This document shows positions 33,192 through 43,029 of a stretch of 64,000 bases of DNA, one piece after another. Under the pieces are notes generated by a model. That model saw only the letters and a program-made list of their open reading frames with translations. It was not told the origin of the DNA and did no database searches. Origin of the DNA: Sphingomonas sp. (lineage in GTDB: Bacteria > Pseudomonadota > Alphaproteobacteria > Sphingomonadales > Sphingomonadaceae); NCBI GenBank assembly GCA_017418975.1, contig JAFOMG010000003.1, positions 1 through 64,000 on the forward strand, written 5' to 3'. Position 1 is the first letter of the stretch. Each line of letters starts with the position of its first letter. The position numbers and the translations under genes are program-made.

Positions 33192-33845
33192 ATGTCGCTT
33201 CAGCTCTTCGGCCACCCCTTCTCGTCCTATACTTGGAAGGCGCTGATCCCGCTCTACGAGAACGCCACTCCCTTCACCTTCCGCAGCCTGGAGGATGCCG
33301 GGGCCAATGCCGAGCTGGAGGCGCGCTGGCCGCTCAAGCTCTTCCCGGTCCTGGTCGAGGGCGCACGCACGGTGCTCGAGGCGACGGCGATCATCGAATA
33401 TCTCCACGTCCATCACCCCGGCCCGGTGCCGATGATCCCGGCCGATGCCGATGTCGCGGTGCAGGCCCGGATGCTCGACCGGGTCTTCGACAATTATGTG
33501 ATGGGCACGATGCAGCGGCCGGTGCTCGACGCGCTGCTGCCCGAGGAACGGCGCGATCCCATCGGCCTCGACGAGGCGATGGCGCGGCTCGACAAGGTCT
33601 ATGCCTGGCTCGATGCCCATCTGGCCGGGCGGGTCTGGGCAGTGGGAGACAGTTTCACCCTCGCCGATTGCGCCGCCGCGCCTTCGCTCTTCTATGCCGA
33701 TTGGGTGCGCCCGATCCCCGAGGCGCTGGCCAATCTGCGCGCCTATCGCGCCCGCCTGCTCGCCCGCCCCTCGGTCTCCCGCTGCGTCGAGGAAGCCCGG
33801 CCCTATCGCGCCTATTTCCCGCTGGGGGCGCCGGACCGCGATTAG
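33192..33845 (+). CDS. Glutathione S-transferase family protein
   Basis: A 217-residue cytosolic protein with the GST thioredoxin-like N-terminal domain (LQLFGHPFSSYTWKALIPLY; the catalytic Ser/Tyr/Cys region is FSSYTW) and a helical C-terminal domain containing VGDSFTLADCAAAPSLFYA. The glutathione-binding EATAIIEYL segment is at about 62-70. It may detoxify electrophiles. It has its own operator-like inverted repeat immediately upstream, and no coupled gene. ATG 33192 follows AGAGGATGCC. Confidence 0.87.
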   Translation: MSLQLFGHPFSSYTWKALIPLYENATPFTFRSLEDAGANAELEARWPLKLFPVLVEGARTVLEATAIIEYLHVHHPGPVPMIPADADVAVQARMLDRVFDNYVMGTMQRPVLDALLPEERRDPIGLDEAMARLDKVYAWLDAHLAGRVWAVGDSFTLADCAAAPSLFYADWVRPIPEALANLRAYRARLLARPSVSRCVEEARPYRAYFPLGAPDRD

Positions 33846-33867
33846 GCTGGAGCCTCTATCCTTCCCC

Positions 33868-33893
33868 GTCATCCCCGCGCGGGCGAGGATGAC
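33868..33893. repeat. Core palindrome, solitary copy
   Basis: GTCATCCCCGCG-CG-GGCGAGGATGAC is a 26-bp version of the arm found in unit A and at the ends of repeat C. It lies alone in the 148-bp gap between the GST and PilZ genes. Confidence 0.7.
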
Positions 33894-33993
33894 GGCCGGG
33901 CGGCCATTAGGAATTCCGCAACCCTGCGGATTAACCCCGCCTTCAGATCCTGGGTCGCACTATCCGCCTGGGCCGGGGCGGGAAAAATCATTT

Positions 33994-34944
33994 ATGCGAC
34001 AAGGACTTGCGTCCTCCACTATTTTCAGCCTGTCGGCCGAGCCGCCGGGCACCCAGCTCCTTGCCGAGCCGGGCGAGCATGCGGCGTTCGATTCGGCCTT
34101 CCTGGCCGGCGAGACCGGCCGCCTCGCCTGTGCGATCCGCAAGCTCAGCGCGGTCGGCGCCATGCTCCAGCTCGACGACGAAGTGGTGGAGGAAGAGGGG
34201 CTCCGGCTGGAGCTCGCCAACGGCCAGTCGCTGCCCGGCCGCATCGCCTGGACCGAGCAGGGCTTGGCGGGCTTTCTGTTCGACTTGCCGATCGACGTGA
34301 TCGGCACGCTCGCCCGCAATCTCGCCGCCCTTCCCGCCGAGCGCCGCTCCGTGCCGCGCGTCGAGCTGCATCAGACGATCTGCGTGCGCCGCGGCAACCA
34401 GGTCGAGTTCACGCGCAGCCGCAACCTCTCCCAGGGCGGCTGCGGCTTCGAGACCGACATCGCGCTCCAGCTCGGCGACCTGGTGCAGATCAATTTCGAC
34501 GGCTTGCGGCCGCTCGACGGCGCGGTGAAATGGTCGCAGGGCAATCTCGCCGGCGTCGCCTTTGACGAGGACCTGCCCTGGCAGGTGCTGATGCCGTGGC
34601 TGCGCCAGGTGCAGCAGACTCCGTCGCATCACACGCGCATGGCGATGATGCACGAGCCCGTCGGCCTGATCCCGGACAAGCAGGCGATCCGCCTCGATAC
34701 GCCGGCGCGCGTGCGCGAAGGCGTGCGCTGGTGGAACGTCAAGCTGCGCGCGATCACGCCCCAGCTCGTCGAGTTCGAGACGCGCGCGCCCTTCGCGACC
34801 GGCGCCCAGCTGTGGATCTCGCTGCCGAACATCGGCGGCGGCCCGGCCGCGGTGATCGAAACCGACGATCGCCACCGTTTCCTCTGCGAATTCCGCCTGC
34901 CGCTGAAGCAGCACGACCTGGGGCGGATCGCCGGCCGGTCCTGA
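33994..34944 (+). CDS. PilZ-domain protein with flanking PilZ-like domains
   Basis: The 316-residue cytosolic protein contains a canonical PilZ core in the middle: RSVPR (RxxxR) near residue 123 and NLSQGG near 145. An N-terminal PilZN/YcgR-like region (about 30-115, LACAIRKLSAVGAMLQL) precedes it, and a third beta-rich domain (about 230-310) contains a VREGVRWWNVKLRAITPQLV stretch. The multi-domain layout recalls YcgR-type c-di-GMP receptors that act on motility. The frame is open upstream to 33601 through the GST gene, but ATG 33994 is the sensible start. It sits in the gap ahead of moeA. Confidence 0.82.
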   Translation: MRQGLASSTIFSLSAEPPGTQLLAEPGEHAAFDSAFLAGETGRLACAIRKLSAVGAMLQLDDEVVEEEGLRLELANGQSLPGRIAWTEQGLAGFLFDLPIDVIGTLARNLAALPAERRSVPRVELHQTICVRRGNQVEFTRSRNLSQGGCGFETDIALQLGDLVQINFDGLRPLDGAVKWSQGNLAGVAFDEDLPWQVLMPWLRQVQQTPSHHTRMAMMHEPVGLIPDKQAIRLDTPARVREGVRWWNVKLRAITPQLVEFETRAPFATGAQLWISLPNIGGGPAAVIETDDRHRFLCEFRLPLKQHDLGRIAGRS

Positions 34945-34983
34945 AGGCTGGCGCGGCGCGCGGTGCTGGCCTAGGCCGGATCC

Positions 34984-36168
34984 ATGCCCGCGCTCCTCCC
35001 CGTCGCCGAAGCCCAGCGCCGCCTGCTGGCGCTCGCCGAGCCGGTGCCGGAGGAGGCCTGCCCCCTGGCCGCGGCGGCGGGGCGGTGGGCGGCCGGGGAC
35101 GTGGCGGCATTGCGCACCCAGCCCGCCGCCGATCTCTCCTCGATGGACGGCTATGCGATTCGCTTCGCCGACCTGCCCGGCCCCTGGGAAGTGATCGGCG
35201 AGAGCGCCGCCGGCCATGGCTTTGGCGGCGGGATCGGCGCCGGCCAGGCGCTGCGCATCTTCACCGGCGCCCCGCTCCCGCCTGGCGCCGACACCGTGCT
35301 GGTGCAGGAGGAAGCCGCGCGCGACGGCAGCCGCCTCGCGCTCGCCGGCGAAGGCCCGCCGCATCCGGGCAGCAGCATCCGCCCGCGCGGGCTCGATTTC
35401 ACCGGCGGCGACCTGCTGATCCGCGCCGGGGAGGCGATCTCCCCCGCCCGGCTCGCGCTCGCCGCGATCGCCGGCCATGCCGTGCTGCCCGTCCGCCGCA
35501 AGGTGCGCGTCGCGCTGCTTTCGACCGGCGACGAGCTGGTGCCGCCCGGCGCCCCGCTCGGCCCGGACCAGATCCCCGAGACCAACCGCCTGCTCCTCGC
35601 CGCGCTGCTGGCCGGCCCGGCAGTGGAGCTGATCGACCTCGGCATCCTGCCCGATCGCCGGGACGCGCTCGAAGCCGCGTTCCGCGCGCTCGATTGCGAC
35701 CTGCTCGTCACCACCGGCGGCGCCTCGGTCGGCGATCACGACCTGGTCCGCCCCGCGCTCGAGGCGGCCGGCGCCGCGATCGATTTCTGGAAAGTGGCGC
35801 TGCGCCCCGGCAAGCCGATGATGGCCGGCCGGCTGGGCGATGCCGCGGTGCTCGGCCTGCCGGGCAATCCCGTCTCGGCCTTCGTCACCGCGACGCTGTT
35901 CGTCCGCCCGCTGATCGCGCATCTCGCCGGGGCCGCCGATCCACTGCCGCGCACCCGCATCGTCCCCCTGGGCGAGCCCCTGCCCGCCACCGGCGTCCGC
36001 GCCGACTATCTCCGCGCCGAGCTGATCGGCGGCCGCGCCCATGCCGCGACGATCCAGGACTCCTCGATGCTGCGCACGCTGGCGCGCGCCACCTGCCTGA
36101 TCGTCCGCCCGGCGGGGGCCCTGGAGGCGAAAACCGGCGACTCGGCGGAAATCCTCGACATCGCTTGA
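34984..36168 (+). CDS. moeA: Molybdopterin molybdotransferase MoeA
   Basis: The 394-residue protein inserts molybdate into adenylated molybdopterin. Motifs are [14 protein letters not shown] near residue 52, [19 protein letters not shown] near 94, STGDELV near 180, [10 protein letters not shown] near 244 and PGKPMM / [11 protein letters not shown] near 276-300. It has the normal four-domain length. It is downstream of moaC in a cluster shared with the trp genes. lexA follows after 58 bp containing the SOS box. Confidence 0.95.
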   Translation: MPALLPVAEAQRRLLALAEPVPEEACPLAAAAGRWAAGDVAALRTQPAADLSSMDGYAIRFADLPGPWEVIGESAAGHGFGGGIGAGQALRIFTGAPLPPGADTVLVQEEAARDGSRLALAGEGPPHPGSSIRPRGLDFTGGDLLIRAGEAISPARLALAAIAGHAVLPVRRKVRVALLSTGDELVPPGAPLGPDQIPETNRLLLAALLAGPAVELIDLGILPDRRDALEAAFRALDCDLLVTTGGASVGDHDLVRPALEAAGAAIDFWKVALRPGKPMMAGRLGDAAVLGLPGNPVSAFVTATLFVRPLIAHLAGAADPLPRTRIVPLGEPLPATGVRADYLRAELIGGRAHAATIQDSSMLRTLARATCLIVRPAGALEAKTGDSAEILDIA

Positions 36169-36193
36169 CAAGCAGGCGGAACATTGCAAAAAC

Positions 36194-36208
36194 GTTCCCA
36201 GTCTGTTC
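36194..36208 (+). promoter_or_regulatory. Alphaproteobacterial SOS box of lexA
   Basis: GTTC-CCAGTCT-GTTC matches the established GTTC-N7-GTTC LexA operator of alphaproteobacteria. It ends 18 bp before the lexA ATG, so LexA likely represses its own gene. A further GGAAC-N11-GTTCC inverted repeat overlaps it. Confidence 0.88.
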
Positions 36209-36226
36209 CAGACCGGGAGAAACTGG

Positions 36227-36913
36227 ATGCTCACGCGCAAGCAGCACGAGCTCATCTGCTTCATTGCCGATCGGCTTGCCGAGACTGGCGTGTCGCCTTC
36301 GTTCGAGGAAATGAAGGAGGCGCTCGACCTCAAGTCGAAGTCGGGCGTTCATCGGCTGATCTCGGCGCTGGAAGAGCGCGAGTTCATCCGCCGCCTGCCC
36401 AACCGCGCCCGCGCGCTCGAAGTGCTGCGCATGCCGGAACGGGGCGAGGCGAAGAAGCCCGCGAGCCCGAAGAATATGGCCCCCGTGGCGCCAGCTTCGT
36501 CAACTTCCGCGACACCTCCGGCCCCCGCCAACGACGTGGTCGAGATCCCGCTGCACGGCCGCATCGCCGCCGGCACGCCGATCGAGGCGCTGCAGGATTC
36601 GACCATGCTGCCGGTTCCCGCCGCCCTGCTCGGCGCGGGCGAGCATTATGCGCTCGAGGTGGCGGGCGATTCGATGGTGGAGGCCGGCATCCTCGATGGC
36701 GATTTCGCGCTGATCCGCCGCACCGAGACCGCGCGCGAGGGCGAGATCGTGGTGGCGCTGATCGACGAGAACGAGGCGACGCTGAAATATTTCCGCAAGG
36801 AAGGCGGGATGATCCGGCTGGACCCGGCCAATCGCGACTATAATCCCCAGCGCTATCGCCCCGATCAGGTCCGCGTGCAGGGCCGCCTCGCCGGGCTGCT
36901 CCGCCGCTACTGA
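36227..36913 (+). CDS. lexA: SOS regulator LexA (repressor and autoprotease)
   Basis: The 228-residue protein has an N-terminal winged helix ([40 protein letters not shown]) that binds the SOS box, and a C-terminal S24 protease domain. Self-cleavage occurs at Ala115-Gly116 in RIAAGTP, with catalytic Ser149 (AGDSMVEAG) and Lys187 (ATLKYF). It is longer than E. coli LexA owing to a linker rich in Ala and Pro. The operator upstream supports autoregulation. Confidence 0.96.
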   Translation: MLTRKQHELICFIADRLAETGVSPSFEEMKEALDLKSKSGVHRLISALEEREFIRRLPNRARALEVLRMPERGEAKKPASPKNMAPVAPASSTSATPPAPANDVVEIPLHGRIAAGTPIEALQDSTMLPVPAALLGAGEHYALEVAGDSMVEAGILDGDFALIRRTETAREGEIVVALIDENEATLKYFRKEGGMIRLDPANRDYNPQRYRPDQVRVQGRLAGLLRRY

Positions 36914-36917
36914 CGGC

Positions 36918-37613
36918 TCAGGCCAGGAACTCGGCCCAGGTGACCTTGCCGTCACCGTTGCGGTCGAGTTCCTGGAAGGGTGCCAGGTCGGGCTGCTTGC
37001 CGCGGAAGCTGAACAGGCTCCAGGCCGCCGCATATTCGCCCGGCGTCAGCATGCCGTCATGGTCTGCATCGAGCAGGCCGAATCCTGCCCGGAACATCCG
37101 CAATCGTTGCGCCGCATATTCGGCAAAGCTCACCTTGCCGTCCTTGTTCGCGTCGGCCCTGGCAAGGTCGAAGTCCCGCGCCGAGAGGATGAAGGGCCGA
37201 ATGCCGCGCGCCTCCGGCATAGCGGCACGGCGCAGTGGCAGCGCCAGCACCCGATGGGGCGCGCAATCGATATCCGTAGCCTGCGGGCGAGGACCAAATT
37301 CGTCGGGGGTCAGCAGCCCGTCATGATTGCGGTCGATCGCGGCGAAGGCCGGCCGCAGGTCCGGTGCGGCCGATATCGCACCGGGGATGGCGAGCGCCAG
37401 CGCTCCGAGCATCGCCGCCGCGGCGATGGGCCGGGACCAGCGGCGCGGGGCCGGCACCGCCCTCGCCTCGCCGGAAAGGCGCGCCGCGACGAAGCCCCGC
37501 ACCACGTCGCTCGCGGTGCGCCCTTCGGCACGGCACTGCTCCATGAAGGCGCGCTTCACCGCATGGGGCAGCCGCACTTCGATCGTGTCGCTCTTCTTGG
37601 GAGGCCGGATCAT
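36918..37613 (-). CDS. RHH-like, single-TM, four-EF-hand protein coupled to comEC
   Basis: The 231-residue product has three parts. Residues 8-50 (TIEVRLPHAVKRAFMEQCRA, then SDVVRGFVAAR) look like a ribbon-helix-helix DNA-binding module. Residues 63-81 are a TM helix. The remainder, likely periplasmic, holds four calcium-binding EF-hand loops starting at about 94, 154, 183 and 217 (DRNHDGLLTPDE, DANKDGKVSFAE, DADHDGMLTPGE, DRNGDGKVTWAE). The ATG overlaps the comEC stop by four bases (ATGA), so the gene is translated by coupling. The ribosome binding site is poor, in keeping with this. A transmembrane calcium sensor is an inference; no family name is certain. Confidence 0.8.
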   Translation of the reverse strand: MIRPPKKSDTIEVRLPHAVKRAFMEQCRAEGRTASDVVRGFVAARLSGEARAVPAPRRWSRPIAAAAMLGALALAIPGAISAAPDLRPAFAAIDRNHDGLLTPDEFGPRPQATDIDCAPHRVLALPLRRAAMPEARGIRPFILSARDFDLARADANKDGKVSFAEYAAQRLRMFRAGFGLLDADHDGMLTPGEYAAAWSLFSFRGKQPDLAPFQELDRNGDGKVTWAEFLA

Positions 37614-39769
37614 GACGGAAAGAGAAGGGCGATCCGGGCCGAAAGCGAGGGATTTCGTGTCCCGACAGCAGGAATTGCATCCGGCACATGGAATGGCTGC
37701 ACCCTGGGCGGGTCGATCCAGGGATGCCGGCCCGCCCCGCGCACCATCGTCACGCGCCCGCCGGCAAAGGCGATCGCCACCCCGCCGGTCTTCGCCAGCG
37801 CCGGCCGGTCGAGCTTGAGCCAGCGCGGAGTGCAGGCGGCCGGCAGGCGGCGGTCGCTGATCATCACGTCGACGCTGCGGCACAGCGCCGTGAATTCGGC
37901 CCAGGGCAAGGCATAGCCGCTTCGTGTCGCCGCCACGCGCCAGACGCGGCCGCCGGCCCGATGCTCGATCATGCACAGGTCCAGGCTGCACCGCGCACCC
38001 GGCTGGTCGGCGAGCGCGACCGGCTCGGCATCCGATCCGCCCGTCTCGGCCAGCATGTCGCGGGTATAGTCGCCCGCCCGGTCGCGCAGCAGGGCCATGC
38101 CCCCATCGTGCATGCGGATCGCGAGATGCCGCCCGTCGCCGGTGACGATCAGGTCGGGCGCGGGCGTGGCGAGCATCCAGGCCAGGCCGATCGCCAGCGG
38201 CGCCATGCCCGCCCAGCGCGCGCCGGTGCGCCACAGCGCGAGCCACAGGCCGCCCGCCGCCATCAGCGCGAAGGCGCCCCGCGGCATGGCCGGCAGCGCC
38301 GCCACCGCGCCCGGCGCCGCGGCGGTGGTCCTCGCCAGCCAGAGCAGCAGGTCGAGCGTCCGCGCGGTGAGCCACCAGGCGGGATCGCCGAGCCCGACCA
38401 GGTCAAGCAGCAGCGCCAGCGCCTCGATCGGCATGATCACGAAGGTGGTGAGCGGGATGGCGACGATGTTGGCGAGCGCGCCGTAGAGCCCGGCCTGATG
38501 GAAATGGAACAGCCCGATCGGCATCAGCGCCAGCTCGACCACGACCCCGGTGAGCAGCAGCGCGCCGGCACCGCGCAGCAGCGCCGCCGCCCGGCCTTCC
38601 TCGCGCTTGCCGAACCAGCGGTGCATGCGCGGGCTCTCGTGCAGCGCGACGATCGCGGTGACCGCGGCGAAGCTCAGCTGGAAACTGGCTCCCGCCAGCA
38701 CTTCGGGCCAGAGCAGCAGCACGAGCAGCGCCCCCGCAGCGACGAGCCGCAGCGTGATCGCCTCGCGCCCCAGGCTGAGCGCCAGCAGCACCAGCAGCGC
38801 GGCAACACAGGAGCGGATCGTCGGCACCTCGGCGCCGGTGAGCCAGGTATAGCCGATCGCCGCCAGCGCCCCCGCGCCGGCCGCGACCAGCGGCAGCCGC
38901 CAGCGCAGCGCCAGCGTGGGGCTGAGGGCGAGCAGCTTCAGCACCAGCAGCATCGCCGCCGCGGTCACCGCCGTCACGTGCAGCCCGCTCACCGAAAGCA
39001 GATGCGCCAGGCCCGAGCGCTGCATCGCCTCGACATCGGCTTCGGCGATCGCGCCTTCGTCGCCCGTGGCGAGCGCCGAGGCGATGCCGCCGCCGCTGCC
39101 GGGGATGCGCGACTGGATATGCGCCGAGAGCGCGGCGCGCAGGCCTCCACCCGATGCTTCGGCCGGCGTCACCACCGTCACCGGGGCAAAGCCCTTGCCC
39201 GTCGCCCCCAGGCCGTTGAACCAGGCGGCGCGGGCAAAGTCATACCCGCCCGGCACCGACGCGCCGGCGGGCGGCATCAGCCGCGCCCGCAGCCGCACCA
39301 CCGCGCCGCGCGCCACCCCTTGGGGCACATCCTTCGCCGCCAGGTTCACGCGCACCCGGGGCGGCAGGTCGCGCCGCTCCGGCAGCAAAGTCACCCGCAC
39401 CAGCGCCCGTGCCGGCAAGGGTTCGACCGCCGCCACCCGGCCGGTGATCTCCACCACCGCGGGCCGCGCCAGCACCGGCGCCGCGACGCGCTCCGCCCGC
39501 CACCAGATCAGCGCGCACCCGGCCGCCAGGGCAAGCCCGCCGAGCAGCAGCACCCGCCCCAGCCGCCCCGGCAGTGCCAGGCCGAGCAGCGCCACCGCGC
39601 CCGCCGCGAGCAGGAAGGCGATCCAGCGCGTCAGGTCGGGAAGCAGGAGCCAGGCGGTGATCCCGCCCCCCAGCGCCACCGGCAGCCAGAGCGGCAGCTG
39701 CGCGCGTTCCGCCTCGAGCCAGCGCTCGATCGCCTCCCCGGTCTGGCGGAACAGCGCCGCGCCCCCCAT
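37610..39769 (-). CDS. comEC: ComEC/Rec2-type DNA uptake channel
   Basis: The roughly 719-residue inner membrane protein has an N-terminal hydrophobic region and soluble OB-like domain (DUF4131-like), followed by a competence domain of about ten helices containing SGLAHLLSVSGLHVTAVTA and GADLTGAEVPTIRSCVA-type segments. ComEC conducts single-stranded DNA through the membrane. The C-terminal metallo-beta-lactamase domain is degenerate: I see no HxHxDH motif, only DLIVTGDGRHLAIRMHDGG. The start is uncertain; ATG at 39769 is chosen, with ATG 39805 possible. It is divergent from gltX and its stop overlaps the EF-hand gene. Confidence 0.88.
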   Translation of the reverse strand: MGGAALFRQTGEAIERWLEAERAQLPLWLPVALGGGITAWLLLPDLTRWIAFLLAAGAVALLGLALPGRLGRVLLLGGLALAAGCALIWWRAERVAAPVLARPAVVEITGRVAAVEPLPARALVRVTLLPERRDLPPRVRVNLAAKDVPQGVARGAVVRLRARLMPPAGASVPGGYDFARAAWFNGLGATGKGFAPVTVVTPAEASGGGLRAALSAHIQSRIPGSGGGIASALATGDEGAIAEADVEAMQRSGLAHLLSVSGLHVTAVTAAAMLLVLKLLALSPTLALRWRLPLVAAGAGALAAIGYTWLTGAEVPTIRSCVAALLVLLALSLGREAITLRLVAAGALLVLLLWPEVLAGASFQLSFAAVTAIVALHESPRMHRWFGKREEGRAAALLRGAGALLLTGVVVELALMPIGLFHFHQAGLYGALANIVAIPLTTFVIMPIEALALLLDLVGLGDPAWWLTARTLDLLLWLARTTAAAPGAVAALPAMPRGAFALMAAGGLWLALWRTGARWAGMAPLAIGLAWMLATPAPDLIVTGDGRHLAIRMHDGGMALLRDRAGDYTRDMLAETGGSDAEPVALADQPGARCSLDLCMIEHRAGGRVWRVAATRSGYALPWAEFTALCRSVDVMISDRRLPAACTPRWLKLDRPALAKTGGVAIAFAGGRVTMVRGAGRHPWIDPPRVQPFHVPDAIPAVGTRNPSLSARIALLFPS

Positions 39770-39803
39770 TTGAAGGGAGGAAAACCCCGTGCTAGGGGCG
39801 CCC

Positions 39804-41276
39804 ATGGCGGCTGAATGGGCCATCGAAAATCTAGTCTGGGAGCAAGCGCGGTTGGGCGCAACATCTGATACGGGTGCGAAACGGGTCGTCACGCGGTTCG
39901 CGCCGTCGCCTACGGGTTTCCTCCACATCGGCGGTGCGCGCACCGCCCTGTTCAACCTGCTGTTCGCCCGTCACCATGGCGGCAAGTTCCTGCTGCGCAT
40001 CGAGGATACCGATCGCGCGCGCTCGACCGAGCCGGCGATCGCCGCGATCCTCGACGGGATGCGCTGGCTGAACCTCGATTGGGATGGCGATGAGGTCTAT
40101 CAGTTCGCCCGCGCCGAGCGGCACGCCGAAGTCGCGCGCGCGATGCTCGCGAGCGGCCATGCCTATAAATGCTTCGCCACGGCCGAGGAGCTGGAGGCGA
40201 TGCGCGCCGAGCAGAAGGCGAACAAGCAGCCGCTGCGCTATGACGGCCGCTGGCGCGACCGCGACCCCGCGGAGGGCGGCAACGCGCCCTATGTCATCCG
40301 CCTGAAGGCGCCGCGGGAAGGCGCGGTGACGATCGAGGATCATGTCCAGGGGCCGGTCACGGTCAACAACAGCGAGCTGGACGATCTCGTCCTGCTCCGC
40401 TCGGACGGCACGCCGACCTATATGCTCGCGGTGGTGGTCGACGATCACGACATGGGCGTGACGCACGTGATCCGCGGCGACGACCACCTGAACAACGCCT
40501 TCCGCCAGCTGCCGATCTATCGCGCGATGGCGTGGGAAGAGCCCGAATACGCGCACATCCCGCTGATCTTCAATCCCGACGGCACCAAGATGTCGAAGCG
40601 CAAGAACGCCGTGGCGGTCGACGAATATCGCGACCAGCTCGGCATCCTGCCCGAGGCGCTGGGCAATTATCTGCTCCGCCTCGGCTGGGGGCATGGCGAC
40701 GACGAGATCATCAGCCGCGAGCAGGCGATCCAATGGTTCGAGCTGTCCGGCGTCGGCAAGTCGCCTTCCCGCTTCGACCTCAAGAAGCTGGAGAATCTCA
40801 ACGGCCATTACATCCGCGCCGCGGACGATGATCGCCTCGCCGATCTGGTGGCCGCGCGAATCGGTTTCGAACTTTCGGAATCGCAGCGGGATCTTCTGCG
40901 CCGCAGCATGGCCGCGCTGAAGCCCCGCGCCGCGAATCTCCTCGAATTGGCAGACGGGGCGGCCTTCCTGTTTCGCACTCGCCCACTGGAATTGGACGAC
41001 GGTGCCCAGGCTCTGCTAGAGGGCGACGCGCGGGCGCTGCTGGCCCAGCTCCACGCCGCGCTTGACGGCGTGGAAAGCTGGGATACGGAAGCGCTCGAAG
41101 CGGCGGTACGCACCGTTGCGGAAGATGCGGGTGTCAAGCTCGGTGCGGCCGCGCAGCCTTTGCGCGCGGCGCTCACCGGGCGCCGGACGTCCCCGGGCAT
41201 CTTCGACGTCCTGGCTCTGCTGGGGCGCGAGGAAAGCCTGGCCCGTATCGCTGATCAGATGACCGTGCCGGCCTGA
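39804..41276 (+). CDS. gltX: Glutamate--tRNA ligase
   Basis: The class I synthetase charges tRNA-Glu. The HIGH motif is [13 protein letters not shown] and the KMSKS motif is [11 protein letters not shown] near residue 265, with the family [17 protein letters not shown] block. The start is uncertain: GTG 39789 has GGGAGG upstream, ATG 39804 lies in the same frame, and TTG 39852 has GGGAG and gives the usual N-terminal length. I list the ATG form. It is divergent from comEC. Many alphaproteobacteria keep two gltX copies; only one is here. Confidence 0.93.
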   Translation: MAAEWAIENLVWEQARLGATSDTGAKRVVTRFAPSPTGFLHIGGARTALFNLLFARHHGGKFLLRIEDTDRARSTEPAIAAILDGMRWLNLDWDGDEVYQFARAERHAEVARAMLASGHAYKCFATAEELEAMRAEQKANKQPLRYDGRWRDRDPAEGGNAPYVIRLKAPREGAVTIEDHVQGPVTVNNSELDDLVLLRSDGTPTYMLAVVVDDHDMGVTHVIRGDDHLNNAFRQLPIYRAMAWEEPEYAHIPLIFNPDGTKMSKRKNAVAVDEYRDQLGILPEALGNYLLRLGWGHGDDEIISREQAIQWFELSGVGKSPSRFDLKKLENLNGHYIRAADDDRLADLVAARIGFELSESQRDLLRRSMAALKPRAANLLELADGAAFLFRTRPLELDDGAQALLEGDARALLAQLHAALDGVESWDTEALEAAVRTVAEDAGVKLGAAAQPLRAALTGRRTSPGIFDVLALLGREESLARIADQMTVPA

Positions 41277-41309
41277 TTCCAGGTCCGGCCCAAAGATAGG
41301 ACGACGTTT

Positions 41310-42593
41310 ATGAGCGATACCGCGAAGCTGCAGGTTCCGGGGAAGGATGTCGAGTATCCGGTCCTGTCGGGCAGCGTCGGACCGGACGTCATCGACATCC
41401 GCAAGCTCTATGGCCAGACCGGCATGTTCACCTACGACCCCGGCTTCACCTCGACGGCGTCGTGCGAATCGGGCCTGACCTATATCGATGGCGACGAGGG
41501 CGTGCTGCTCCACCGCGGCTATCCGATCGGCCAGCTCGCCGAGCAGTCGAGCTTCATGGAGGTCAGCTACCTCCTGCTGAACGGCGAGCTTCCCTCGCAG
41601 GACGAGCTCGACAAGTTCAGCCACACGATCACGCGCCACACCATGCTGCACGAGCAGCTGGCGACCTTCTATCGCGGTTTCCGCCGCGACGCGCACCCGA
41701 TGGCGGTGATGTGCGGCGTGGTCGGCGCGCTTTCGGCCTTCTATCACGATTCGACCGACATCACCGATCCGCAGCAGCGCATGATCGCGTCGCACCGCCT
41801 GATCGCCAAGATGCCGACGATCGCGGCGATGGCCTATAAGTACAGCGTCGGCCAGCCGTTCCTCTATCCGCAGAACGACCTGAGCTACACCGGCAACTTC
41901 CTGCGCATGACCTTCGGCGTGCCGGCCGAGCCCTATGAAGTGAACCCGGTCGTCGAGAAGGCGCTGGACCGCATCTTCATCCTCCACGCCGATCACGAGC
42001 AGAACGCCTCGACCTCGACCGTGCGCCTCGCCGGCTCGTCGGGCGCCAATCCCTTTGCCTGCATCGCGGCGGGCATCGCCTGCCTGTGGGGCCCGGCGCA
42101 TGGCGGCGCCAACGAGGCGGCGCTCAACATGCTGCGCGAGATCGGCCGTCCGGAGCGCATCCCCGAATATATCGCCCGCGCCAAGGACAAGAACGATCCG
42201 TTCCGCCTGATGGGCTTCGGCCACCGTGTCTACAAGAACTATGATCCGCGCGCGACCGTGATGCAGAAGACGGTGCGCGAGGTGTTCGACGCGCTCAAGG
42301 TCAACGACCCGGTGTTCGAAGTGGCGCTGCAGCTCGAGGAAATGGCGCTCAACGACCCCTATTTCATCGAGAAGAAGCTCTTCCCGAACGTCGACTTCTA
42401 TTCGGGCGTGATCCTCTCGGCGATCGGCTTCCCGACCACCATGTTCACCGCGCTGTTCGCGCTGGCCCGCACCGTGGGCTGGGTGGCGCAGTGGAACGAG
42501 ATGATCTCGGACCCCGAGCAGAAGATCGGCCGTCCGCGCCAGCTCTACACCGGCCCCGTGCAGCGCGACTACGTGCCCGTCGGCCAGCGCTGA
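41310..42593 (+). CDS. gltA: Citrate synthase (type II)
   Basis: The 427-residue protein condenses oxaloacetate and acetyl-CoA at the entry to the TCA cycle. The [14 protein letters not shown] motif with the catalytic His is near residue 305, and [10 protein letters not shown] holds the catalytic Asp. The N-terminal beta domain ([18 protein letters not shown]) marks the hexameric, NADH-sensitive gram-negative type. It follows gltX after 33 bp and may share its transcript. A strong hairpin follows the stop. Confidence 0.97.
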   Translation: MSDTAKLQVPGKDVEYPVLSGSVGPDVIDIRKLYGQTGMFTYDPGFTSTASCESGLTYIDGDEGVLLHRGYPIGQLAEQSSFMEVSYLLLNGELPSQDELDKFSHTITRHTMLHEQLATFYRGFRRDAHPMAVMCGVVGALSAFYHDSTDITDPQQRMIASHRLIAKMPTIAAMAYKYSVGQPFLYPQNDLSYTGNFLRMTFGVPAEPYEVNPVVEKALDRIFILHADHEQNASTSTVRLAGSSGANPFACIAAGIACLWGPAHGGANEAALNMLREIGRPERIPEYIARAKDKNDPFRLMGFGHRVYKNYDPRATVMQKTVREVFDALKVNDPVFEVALQLEEMALNDPYFIEKKLFPNVDFYSGVILSAIGFPTTMFTALFALARTVGWVAQWNEMISDPEQKIGRPRQLYTGPVQRDYVPVGQR

Positions 42594-42621
42594 GGCACCT
42601 TCCCGATTATCGGCCCGATTT

Positions 42622-42649
42622 CGCCGTCCCTGCCTTCGCGGGGGCGGCG
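42622..42649 (+). terminator. Hairpin behind gltA
   Basis: CGCCGTCCCTGC-CTTC-GCGGGGGCGGCG is a 12-bp stem with two G-U pairs, 28 bp after the gltA stop, followed by ATTTCGGG. It is a probable terminator, with a short T run. Confidence 0.5.
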
Positions 42650-42693
42650 ATTTCGGGTAAGGCGCTCCTGACCATCACCAGGGAGCCGCCGGA

Positions 42694-42942
42694 ATGCGCC
42701 AGACCATCCTGATCCTTGCCGGCATGCTCGGCATCATCGCCGGCCTGGTGTTCCTGCTCCAGGGCCTCGGCATTCTCCATCTGCCCGCCGACAGCCCGAT
42801 GATCGGCAGCCGGACCTGGGCGATCCGCGGCGGCATCATCGCCGTGCTGAGCGCGATCCTGGTCGGCGGCGTCCGTCTCGTCCCCACCAGCGCCGAACGC
42901 AAGGCCGCCCGCCGGGCCGAGCGCGAGGAGCGCCAACCTTAA
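42694..42942 (+). CDS. Small membrane protein, 82 aa, conserved-looking
   Basis: ATG 42694 follows GGGAGCCGCCGGA. The product has two TM helices (ILILAGMLGIIAGLVFLLQG and AIRGGIIAVLSAILVGGVRL) separated by a short loop containing LHLPADSPMIGSRTW, then a basic tail (SAERKAARRAEREE). I recall short proteins of this plan in many proteobacteria. The substrate or role is unknown. It sits behind the gltA terminator as an independent gene. Confidence 0.78.
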   Translation: MRQTILILAGMLGIIAGLVFLLQGLGILHLPADSPMIGSRTWAIRGGIIAVLSAILVGGVRLVPTSAERKAARRAEREERQP

Positions 42943-43029
42943 CCGCAGCATACCAACGGGTTCAGCAACGCGACTCAATCGCTTCTCTATCGTTCTGCCC
43001 ATGCGGGAAGAGAGGAATGGAGAACCGAA

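Noticed and set aside
33988..36333. 781-codon open frame on the minus strand
   Set aside because: Antisense to a PilZ gene, moeA and part of lexA, all with clear motifs. Composition is of shadow type.
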